Shown piece after piece: positions 1 through 5,215 of a stretch of 5,466 bases of DNA. Source of the DNA: Trueperaceae bacterium (GTDB lineage: Bacteria > Deinococcota > Deinococci > Deinococcales > Trueperaceae); contig JARGGE010000213.1 of assembly GCA_029210865.1 (NCBI GenBank), positions 1 to 5,466 on the forward strand, written 5' to 3'. The notes beneath the pieces were generated by a model that had not been told where the DNA came from, made no database searches, and saw only the letters and a list, made by a program, of their open reading frames with translations. The translations under genes were made by a program, and so were the position numbers. Each line of letters opens with the position of its first letter. The stretch's first letter is position 1.

Positions 1-304
1 CCAGCCGCTCGAGCTCGCGTTCCGCCGCCGTCCAGACCTGGTCCAGGCGCCGCTCGCGTGCGTCCAGCCGACGCGTGCGGTGCTCGAGGTCGGCCTGCGC
101 GTGGCGCTCGCGGCGCGTCGCCTCGGCGGCCTCGGCGCAGGTCCTCGCGGCCTCTTCGCGCGCGGCCTGCACGTGCGCCTCGGTCTCGGCCTCGATCCGC
201 CGCGCCTCGTGGTCGGCCGCCGCCTCGATGGCCAACGCGCGCCGTTCCGCGCGCCGGCGCACGTCGGCGATCAGTTCCTCGAGGTTGCCGAGGAGCTCCG
301 TCAT
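1..304 (-). CDS. atpE: V/A-type ATPase subunit E, N-terminal part (cut by window edge)
   Basis: Subunit E pairs with subunit G/H in the peripheral stalk that holds the catalytic A3B3 head against the membrane stator. Reading the minus strand from the ATG at 304-302 gives 101 codons with no stop before the window edge, beginning MTELLGNLEELIADVRRRAE. The visible part is one long charged helix rich in Ala, Arg and Glu with no membrane segment, as expected for the N-terminal coiled coil of subunit E (full proteins are about 190-200 residues, so about half is missing). It starts 4 nt after the stop of subunit F and has a good ribosome binding site. Its only visible cysteine is C56. The start and frame are well supported. 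The family assignment rests on coiled-coil character and operon position, because the conserved globular C-terminal domain lies outside the window. Confidence 0.85.
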   Translation of the reverse strand, partial: MTELLGNLEELIADVRRRAERRALAIEAAADHEARRIEAETEAHVQAAREEAARTCAEAAEATRRERHAQADLEHRTRRLDARERRLDQVWTAAERELERL

Positions 305-308
305 CGCT

Positions 309-641
309 TCACGCCTCCAGACGCACGCCGAGCACGCGCTCGACGCGCTCGGTGAGCGGTACGTCGCCGGTGACGCCGTCGGGGTCGGGGACCTCGACCA
401 CCAGCGGGCTGTCGGGGTCGACCGCCGCTGCCTCGATGCGATCGCGCAGGTCGGACGCCCATGCTTGCCCCAGCAGGACCAGCGCGACGCCTGGGGCGGC
501 GAGCGCCCGTTCGAGCGCCACGGCCGCCTCGCGCGCATCGGCGACGACGGTGCCCTCGATCCCGAGCAGGCCGAGGCCGAGCACCGTGTCGGGGGGGCCG
601 ACGACGACGATCCGTCCGCGGGCCTCGCGGCTCGCGCGCAT
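309..641 (-). CDS. atpF: V/A-type ATPase subunit F
   Basis: Subunit F is a small Rossmann-like protein on the central rotor shaft, bound to subunit D, and is regulatory or stabilising in Thermus and eukaryotic V-ATPases. The 110-residue length fits the family (about 100-115). Family features are the N-terminal strand and loop GRIVVVGPPDTVLGLGLLGI (residues 9-28), the second strand VALVLLGQAWASDLRDRIE (about residues 52-70), the PLVVEVPDPDG segment (about 79-89) and the terminal ERVERVLGV. The usual phenylalanine-bearing version of the first motif (gF.LaG) is here LGLGLLG. The ATG at 641-639 shares its A with the TGA of subunit K (TGATG), a classic coupling arrangement. A run of seven C on the coding strand (591-597) lies near the 5' end. 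This is the V/A-type subunit F, not the F-type b subunit that shares the symbol. Confidence 0.9.
   Translation of the reverse strand: MRASREARGRIVVVGPPDTVLGLGLLGIEGTVVADAREAAVALERALAAPGVALVLLGQAWASDLRDRIEAAAVDPDSPLVVEVPDPDGVTGDVPLTERVERVLGVRLEA
314..318 (-). promoter_or_regulatory. Ribosome binding site for subunit E
   Basis: The minus strand reads GGAGG followed by 9 nt and then the ATG at 304. The site lies inside the last codons of subunit F, so translation of E is probably coupled to that of F. It fixes the start of E. Confidence 0.7.
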
Positions 642-958
642 CAGCCCCCCAGGATGATGAACGAGATGATCAGGCCGTAGATCACGATGCCCTCGGCCAG
701 GCCGACGAAGATGAGCGTGCGGCCGAGGAGCTCGGGCTTCTCGGCGATCGCGCCGATCGCCGCCGCGCCCGCGATGCCGACCGCGATGCCCGCGCCGATG
801 GCGGCGAGGCCGGTGGCGATGGCCGCCGCGAGCGGGGCGCCGGACGCGGGCGCCGCCTCGTCCTGGGCGAGGGCCAGGCCGCTGGCGAGCAGCGCGACGA
901 GCGCCAGGGCGACGATCAGGCGGCGGCCGAGATCAGGGGCGCACGGGGGACGGGGCAT
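641..958 (-). CDS. atpK: V/A-type ATPase subunit K (proteolipid, rotor ring)
   Basis: This is the ion-binding proteolipid that forms the rotor ring (called L in Thermus). The 105-residue protein has a hydrophobic signal-like N-terminus (about residues 13-31, ending in LALAQDEAAP) and then the family hairpin. Helix 1 is Gly/Ala rich (about 43-72). The loop is AIAEKPELLGRT (70-81). Helix 2 is VGLAEGIVIYGLIISF (85-100), with the ion-carrying Glu89. This is the two-helix form, not the duplicated four-helix form of Enterococcus NtpK. A Gln equivalent to Q32 of sodium-binding c subunits is absent (Val60 by my alignment) and the Ser after the Glu is Gly90, so proton coupling is the better guess. The ATG is fixed by a strong AGGAGG. 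The gene start overlaps the end of subunit I by 26 bp, and its stop overlaps the start of F by one base. Confidence 0.95.
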   Translation of the reverse strand: MPRPPCAPDLGRRLIVALALVALLASGLALAQDEAAPASGAPLAAAIATGLAAIGAGIAVGIAGAAAIGAIAEKPELLGRTLIFVGLAEGIVIYGLIISFIILGG

Positions 959-2831
959 CGGAACCTCCTGTGAACGCGAGCGGTCGGAAGGGGCGTCCCC
1001 TCCCCTGGAAGAAGCGGCCGAAGAACTCGTAGTACTGCAGGCGCAGCGCTTGGATGCCGACGATCAGGCCCTCGAAGCCGACGATCAACAGGGTGCCGAT
1101 GACGAGCACCGCCCAGCCGCCGGGGGCCAGGCCGTACTGCAGCACCATCGCCGAGAGGCCCTCGTGGGCGACGGCGAAGGCGCCGAGGCGGATGAACGAA
1201 AGGGTGTTCGACAGGTTCGAGATGACCGACTCGAACAGCTCGAAGAAGCCGGTGACCGCGTGGTCGCCGAAGCTCGCGCGGTGGCCGTGGGCCCGCTCGA
1301 TGAGCGGTTCGCGGAGAGCGGTCGCGAGCGCGAGCGGCGCGACGAGCGCGAGCCACAGCGGAACGGGGATGACGCCGCTGAAGGCGGCGAGGCCACCGCC
1401 GAGGAGCGCCCAGTAGAACGCGAGCCCCAAGACCCCGCTGGCCCCGAGCCAGAAGGCCGGACGGTCGCCCGTGCGCCACGTGGCGATCAGGTTGAGCGCG
1501 AAGCCGATGTTGAGGATGACGACCCCCGCGCCGACCGCCGCCATGAGGAGCGGGAAGATCGCGTGGAGCGGCTGGAGCCACAGCGGCTCCATGACCGGGT
1601 GGCCGAAGGCGACGCCGTACAGCGCGCCGAAGACGGTCGCGGTGGCCCCGGCGGCGGCGGCGACCGTCCCGAACGGCGTCGCGCGCCGCAGCGCCAGCCC
1701 GCCGAGGGCGAGCAGCGCGCCGTGGCCGAGGTCGCCGAACATCATGCCGTAGGTGAACAGGAAGACGATGGTGGCGATGAGCGTCGGGTTGAGCTCCTCG
1801 TACCCGGGAAGCCCGAAGGTGTCGACCAGCACCGCGAACGGGCGCAGCCAGGGCGGGTTGTGGATCAGGCTCGGCACCGAGCGGCGCCCGCGCGCGGGGG
1901 GCAGCGCCTCGACCACGACCGGCTGCTCGGCGGCGGCGCGCACCCGGTCGGTGACCTCGCCGACGCGGGACTCCGGCATCCAGCCGGCGAGCACGTAGAT
2001 GCCCTCGCGGAAGGGCACGCGACGCAGCGCCTCGCACAGCTCGAGGTCGCGGCGCGCGCGCGCCAGTGCGGCGCGCACGTCGCCACCGACCTCTTCGGCG
2101 AGCGCGTCGCGGGTCGCGGTGAGCTCGGTGACGTGCGCGTGGGCGCGCTCGAGCTCCGCGTTCACGGTCGCGAGCGCCTTGGGCGGCAGGCCGGTGACGC
2201 GCGGCGGCAGCTCGAGGGGTTCGAAGAAGGCGCTGCGGAGCGCGCGGTCGAGCACGTGGGCGTCGTCGCGCGCCGCAGCCACCGCGACGAGGGTGCGGCC
2301 GCCGCGGCGCTCGAGCGGCAGCAGCATGAACGAGACCTGGAACAGCGCCGCCGCCACCCGTTCGACGTTCTCGTCGGGCAGCGTGCCGATCGTCAGGTGC
2401 AGGTGCTGCAGGTGGCGCAGGTCCTCGACCGGGGCCGCGAGTGGCGCGAGCAGCTCGAGCTGGCGGCGGGCGCCGTCGTACTCGGACACGTCCGCTTCGG
2501 CGGCGTTCATCGCGTCGCGCCAGCTCGCCACGCGCCCCTCGAGGCGCATGGCGGCGGTCTCGAGCTCCACCTTGTCGTGCCCGGGCCGCGGTTCGACGTC
2601 GGAGGGCGCCGCGCCGCTCAAGCCCAGTGCCGCGTGGACGCCGGCGAGGCGCGCCTCGAGCGCGCGGTAGGCCTCGGCGGCCTCGGTCCAGCGGGGCGCG
2701 GGCGACCAGTGCTCCCCCTCCAGGGCCTCGACGTGCAGCGCGCGTTCGCGCATCAGCGTCGCGGTCACCGCTTCCAGATCACGTTCGCCGACGAAGAGGC
2801 TCACCTCCACGAGGCGTACCGGGGTCAGCAC
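933..2831 (-). CDS. atpI: V/A-type ATPase subunit I (membrane stator, a-subunit homologue)
   Basis: Subunit I forms the two ion half-channels next to the K ring and anchors the peripheral stalks through its cytoplasmic domain. The protein has 632 residues, close to the family's usual 600-660. Residues 1-330 form the soluble arm with helical coiled stretches (about 50-130 and 215-270). The membrane part starts near PGYEELNPTLIATIVFLFTY (342-361) and continues with the signature MMFGDLGHGALLAL. Near the C-terminus are SNLSNTLSFIRLGAFAVAHE (538-557), with Arg548 in the place of the essential channel arginine, and FEGLIVGIQALRLQYYEFFG (586-605), with Glu588 and Arg597 as candidate second-arginine region. 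I choose the GTG at 2831 because the family N-terminus (LTPVRLVEVSLFVGERD) begins right there, one base after the stop of subunit C, with GGGAGGT 8 nt upstream. The open frame extends to an ATG at 2930, but those 33 residues overlap subunit C and look nothing like the family. Confidence 0.95.
   Translation of the reverse strand: MLTPVRLVEVSLFVGERDLEAVTATLMRERALHVEALEGEHWSPAPRWTEAAEAYRALEARLAGVHAALGLSGAAPSDVEPRPGHDKVELETAAMRLEGRVASWRDAMNAAEADVSEYDGARRQLELLAPLAAPVEDLRHLQHLHLTIGTLPDENVERVAAALFQVSFMLLPLERRGGRTLVAVAAARDDAHVLDRALRSAFFEPLELPPRVTGLPPKALATVNAELERAHAHVTELTATRDALAEEVGGDVRAALARARRDLELCEALRRVPFREGIYVLAGWMPESRVGEVTDRVRAAAEQPVVVEALPPARGRRSVPSLIHNPPWLRPFAVLVDTFGLPGYEELNPTLIATIVFLFTYGMMFGDLGHGALLALGGLALRRATPFGTVAAAAGATATVFGALYGVAFGHPVMEPLWLQPLHAIFPLLMAAVGAGVVILNIGFALNLIATWRTGDRPAFWLGASGVLGLAFYWALLGGGLAAFSGVIPVPLWLALVAPLALATALREPLIERAHGHRASFGDHAVTGFFELFESVISNLSNTLSFIRLGAFAVAHEGLSAMVLQYGLAPGGWAVLVIGTLLIVGFEGLIVGIQALRLQYYEFFGRFFQGRGRPFRPLAFTGGSDAPSPVRP
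964..969 (-). promoter_or_regulatory. Ribosome binding site for subunit K
   Basis: The minus strand reads AGGAGG, 5 nt before the ATG at 958 and within the last codons of subunit I. It is the best Shine-Dalgarno match in the window. That fits the need for many copies of the proteolipid per complex. Confidence 0.75.
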
Positions 2832-2832
2832 C

Positions 2833-3900
2833 TCACGCCACCTCCCTGGGGATCCGCGCGCGCAGCGCGTCCGGGCCGAGCCCTTGCGCCTTGGCTTCGA
2901 CGAGCGCGACCAGGTCGGCGGCCTCCGCACGGCGCTCGATCAGGTACGCGAGCACCAGCCCCAAACCGAACGGTTGCCGGCCGAAACGGGCCCGTGCCGC
3001 CTCACGCTGGAGGCGGTCGCTGGCGCGCTCGAGCGCCAGCAGCGTCGCCGCGTCGTCGCCCAGCACGGCCAGGTCGACGCCGAGCGCTGCGGCCTCGTCG
3101 CGCAGCGACGCACCGGTCGCCACCCGCTGCACCATCGCGAGCCCGCCGCCGAAGTCGCGGTGGAGGCGGAAGTTGACGACCTCCTCGGGGCTCACCCCGC
3201 TCAGGGCCCGGTAGCGGCCGGCGGCGATCAGGTTCTCGCGCGCGAGCGCGCGGCCGAGCAGCTCCACCGCGTCGGACCGGTCGGCGCCCGAGAGCGCCTC
3301 GATGCGCGCGACCAACCCGCGCTGGTAGGCGAGGTCGAGGGCCACCTCCAGGTAGAAGGGGCGACGTTCCTGGCGGGCCCGGTCCCAGGCGTCCGCGAGC
3401 GCCCGCCCGAAGGGGGTGCGCTCGAGCGCCGCCACCAGCCCGGCGAGGCTGCGGACCTGGGCCAGCCCGGCGAGCGTCGGGTCGTCGCGGTCGGCCAGGG
3501 TGGTCGCCGGCCAGACCAGGTCGATCGGGTGGCCGTGGTGCAGCGCGCGCACGAGGAGCTTCAGGTCCTGGACCAAGGCGCCGTCGGCGAGCCATTCGAG
3601 CAGCTCCTGCGCCACCGGTGGCACGCTGGCGGCCAGGGCCATCGTCTCGCGCCGCAGCCCGCGCCGGAGCGACCGCTGCAGGCGGGTGACGGCGTCGGCA
3701 CCGCCGATGGCGGCGCCGGCGACCCGTTCGGTGGCCCCGCGGTCGGTGGCGGCCCCGTACGCGGTCGTGCGCAGCACCTCGAGCGTGCGGTCGAGCGTGG
3801 AGGCGTCGATCAGGTCGCGCCAGGCGTCGGCGCCTAGGAGCCACGAGCGGCGGGCGCGCACGCGCGCCTGCACCGACGCGTACCCGACCGCGGACAGCAC
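2833..3900 (-). CDS. atpC: V/A-type ATPase subunit C (AC39/d-type rotor connector)
   Basis: Subunit C (eukaryotic d, Vma6) is the funnel-shaped socket on the K ring that takes the central shaft D/F. The 355-residue protein is all helical, a little longer than the 323 or so residues of the Thermus protein. Family features are the N-terminal GYASVQARVRARRSWLL (residues 6-22), the segment DLKLLVRALHHGHP near the first third, VVNFRLHRDFGGG in the last third, and PFGLGLVLAYLIERRAEAADL (from residue 310), followed by LVEAKAQGLG and ALRARI at the end. The start is a GTG at 3900, one base after the stop of the upstream stalk gene. The junction TGAGGTG is identical to the one at its own 3' end. I see only a weak GGGGA upstream, so translation probably depends on coupling. 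No cysteine is present. Its position ahead of subunit I is unusual. Confidence 0.93.
   Translation of the reverse strand: MLSAVGYASVQARVRARRSWLLGADAWRDLIDASTLDRTLEVLRTTAYGAATDRGATERVAGAAIGGADAVTRLQRSLRRGLRRETMALAASVPPVAQELLEWLADGALVQDLKLLVRALHHGHPIDLVWPATTLADRDDPTLAGLAQVRSLAGLVAALERTPFGRALADAWDRARQERRPFYLEVALDLAYQRGLVARIEALSGADRSDAVELLGRALARENLIAAGRYRALSGVSPEEVVNFRLHRDFGGGLAMVQRVATGASLRDEAAALGVDLAVLGDDAATLLALERASDRLQREAARARFGRQPFGLGLVLAYLIERRAEAADLVALVEAKAQGLGPDALRARIPREVA
2840..2846 (-). promoter_or_regulatory. Ribosome binding site deciding the GTG start of subunit I
   Basis: The minus strand reads GGGAGGT, 8 nt before the GTG at 2831, within the last codons of subunit C. Its position excludes the upstream in-frame ATG at 2930 as the main start. 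Confidence 0.7.
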
Positions 3901-3901
3901 C

Positions 3902-4240
3902 TCACGTCCCCGGTTCCGTGACCCAGCCGACGACGCGCGCGACCGCGCGGTCGTGGTTCGCCTCGGCCGCCGCGGCGGCCTCCGCGAGCTCGGCGTCGAG
4001 CGCTTGGCGGGCGGCCTCGATCGCCCGGTCGGCCTCGGCGTTGGCCTCGGCGCACGCCTTCGCCGCTTGGCGTTGGGCCTCGCGGCGCGCGGTACGCACC
4101 GCCTCGTCGGCGGCTCGGCGCGCCGTCTCGATGCGGGCGCTCGCGCTCGCTTCGGCCTCGTCGATGCGCCGCCGTGCCAAGGCCTCGCCTTCGAGCAGGC
4201 GCCGGAGCACCGGCGCGGCCGCCGGTCCCGTCGGGTTCAT
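3902..4240 (-). CDS. V/A-type ATPase subunit G/H (peripheral stalk coiled coil)
   Basis: This is the first gene of the operon: a 112-residue protein made almost wholly of one charged helix (about residues 12-102) rich in Ala, Arg and Glu, with no membrane segment. The length and composition match the G (Thermus) or H (archaeal) stalk subunit, which forms a parallel coiled coil with subunit E. The protein begins MNPTGPAAAPVLRRLLEGEA and ends VVGWVTEPGT. I choose the ATG at 4240. The frame stays open for hundreds of codons further upstream, but that part is antisense to the ZIP gene and has no stalk-like character. No good Shine-Dalgarno is visible before this ATG (only AGGG about 12 nt upstream). 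A single cysteine, C62, lies in the context KACAEA. Low-complexity coiled coils are weak family evidence on their own, but the position before C and I makes the call fairly safe. Confidence 0.85.
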   Translation of the reverse strand: MNPTGPAAAPVLRRLLEGEALARRRIDEAEASASARIETARRAADEAVRTARREAQRQAAKACAEANAEADRAIEAARQALDAELAEAAAAAEANHDRAVARVVGWVTEPGT

Positions 4241-4254
4241 GGGCTCAGCGGACC

Positions 4255-4277
4255 CTATCGCGGCTCGTGAACGATAG
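4255..4277. repeat. Inverted repeat, operator-like
   Basis: Perfect 6-bp arms, CTATCG and CGATAG, lie 11 nt apart (17 bp centre to centre), upstream of the ATPase operon. The arms are AT-richer than their surroundings. The spacing fits a dimeric regulator binding adjacent faces of the helix, but a weak hairpin or chance is also possible. Confidence 0.4.
4271..4276 (-). promoter_or_regulatory. Possible -10 box of the ATPase operon
   Basis: The minus strand reads TATCGT (TANNNT type), with 30 nt between it and the ATG of the stalk gene at 4240. This would give a 5' leader of roughly 24 nt. The hexamer falls inside the right arm of the inverted repeat at 4255-4277, so a protein on that repeat would block it. 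No good -35 box is seen at the right distance. A second candidate, TAGGGT (minus strand, 4257-4252), is closer to the gene. Both are weak. Confidence 0.3.
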
Positions 4278-4388
4278 TGCGGGATGTCCCGACCGGTCCG
4301 TTCGCGCCCGAAGGGGGTGTGCCATGGTCGGACTCGGCCGTCCCGCGGGCAGGGCCCGTCCGTGGCCGAAGCGGCTCCCACCCGGGCG

Positions 4389-4394
4389 TACGCT
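4389..4394 (+). promoter_or_regulatory. Possible -10 box of a leaderless ZIP transcript
   Basis: TACGCT (TANNNT) lies 8 nt before the ATG at 4403, so transcription would start at or next to the A of the start codon. This arrangement is known for the many leaderless mRNAs of Deinococcus. The G-run at 4395-4398 is too close to the ATG to act as a normal Shine-Dalgarno. No clear -35 is visible. Confidence 0.45.
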
Positions 4395-4402
4395 GGGGAC
4401 CG

Positions 4403-5215
4403 ATGAGCGGCTTCGTCGACGCGTTCGTGCGTTTGGCCGGTCCGCACCCCGTCGTGCAGGGCTTGGTCGGCGGTCTGGTCATCACCGCCTTCAACCTGGT
4501 CGGGGCGCTGGTGATCGTCGTCTGGCGGCGCCCCTCGCCGCGGTCGCTCGACGCGGCGCTCGGCTTCGCCGCGGGCGTCATGCTCACCGCCAGCTTCACC
4601 AGCCTCATCCTCCCCGGCATCGAAGCGGGTGGGCTGTGGCCGGTGGTGGTGGGCATGGTCCTGGGCGCCATCGCGCTGGATCGCGCCGACGTCTGGGTGC
4701 CTCACGTCCACGTGCTCGTCACCGGCCGGCGACGCTCGGACGCCGCGGCCGGCGGGTCGCTCGACGGCCGCTTCCTGAGCGTGATCCTGTTCATCGTCGC
4801 GATCACGCTGCACAACATGCCCGAGGGGCTCGCGGTGGGCGTGGCGTTCGGCGGCGGCGCCGTGAAGGACGCGGTCGCGCTGATGTTGGCGATCGGCATC
4901 CAGAACGTGCCCGAGGGCCTGGCGGTCGCGGTCGCGGCGCGCAACGCGGGCATGGGCAGCACCTGGTACGCCGCCCTCACGGGCATCCGAGCGGGTCTGG
5001 TCGAGGTGCCGTTGGCCGTGTTCGGCGCGTGGGCGGTGACCACGGCGGCGCCGCTTTTGCCCTACGCGATGGGGTTCGCCGCCGGGGCGATGCTCTTCGT
5101 GGTCAGCGACGAGATCATCCCCGAGACGCACGCGCGCGGCTTCGAGCGCATCGCCACGATCGGCACCATGCTCGGCATCGTGGTCATGCTCGTGCTCGAC
5201 GTCGCGCTCGGCTGA
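4403..5215 (+). CDS. ZIP-family metal transporter (GufA/BbZIP type)
   Basis: This is an inner-membrane importer of divalent metals, most likely zinc, perhaps also iron or manganese. The 270-residue protein has about seven to eight membrane segments. Family motifs are LGFAAGVMLTASFTSLILPG (53-72, with Met60), a short His loop PHVH (100-103), ITLHNMPEGLAVGVAFG (134-150, His137, Asn138, Glu141), IGIQNVPEGLAVAVA (164-178, Gln167, Asn168, Glu171), GLVE (Glu201) and GFAAGAMLFVVSDEIIPETH (224-243). From memory of Bordetella BbZIP, the M1 ligands (Met, two Glu, His, Gln) are kept. Asn168 stands where BbZIP has the bridging Asp, and Asp236 where it has a His. I choose the ATG at 4403 because hydrophobic family sequence follows it. 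An in-frame ATG at 4277 would add 42 Gly/Pro/Arg-rich residues. The gene is divergent from the ATPase operon and nothing links their functions directly. Confidence 0.95.
   Translation: MSGFVDAFVRLAGPHPVVQGLVGGLVITAFNLVGALVIVVWRRPSPRSLDAALGFAAGVMLTASFTSLILPGIEAGGLWPVVVGMVLGAIALDRADVWVPHVHVLVTGRRRSDAAAGGSLDGRFLSVILFIVAITLHNMPEGLAVGVAFGGGAVKDAVALMLAIGIQNVPEGLAVAVAARNAGMGSTWYAALTGIRAGLVEVPLAVFGAWAVTTAAPLLPYAMGFAAGAMLFVVSDEIIPETHARGFERIATIGTMLGIVVMLVLDVALG

Larger units (their letters stand above)
4241..4402. promoter_or_regulatory. Divergent intergenic region between the ATPase operon and the ZIP gene
   Basis: These 162 bp must carry the promoters of both transcription units. On the operon side there is an inverted repeat CTATCG-N11-CGATAG (4255-4260 and 4272-4277) and a second short one, CGGGA-TG-TCCCG (4280-4291), followed by the overlapping palindrome GACCGGTC (4291-4298). 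On the ZIP side there is a TACGCT hexamer just before the start codon. I see no riboswitch and no convincing -35 box on either side. A strong AGGGGG before an ATG at 4324 leads into a frame I judge to be non-coding. Confidence 0.6.

Noticed and set aside
2832..2930. Longer subunit I starting at the ATG at 2930
   Set aside because: The 33 extra residues overlap the end of subunit C, are unlike the family, and lack the ribosome binding site that serves the GTG at 2831.
687..3176. Plus-strand open frame of 829 codons opposite subunits K, I and C
   Set aside because: It is antisense to well-recognised genes. Its composition (runs of Arg, Glu, Gly, Asp and Gln) is the usual mirror of GC-rich codons, and it resembles no protein family.
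2884..3837. Plus-strand open frame of 317 codons opposite subunit C
   Set aside because: It mirrors subunit C, which has clear family motifs. The translation is low-complexity and has no recognisable domain.
3404..4319. 15-bp repeat CGCCCGAAGGGGGTG at 3404-3418 and 4305-4319
   Set aside because: One copy is ordinary coding sequence in subunit C (Thr-Pro-Phe-Gly). With only two copies and such biased base composition, chance is the simplest explanation.
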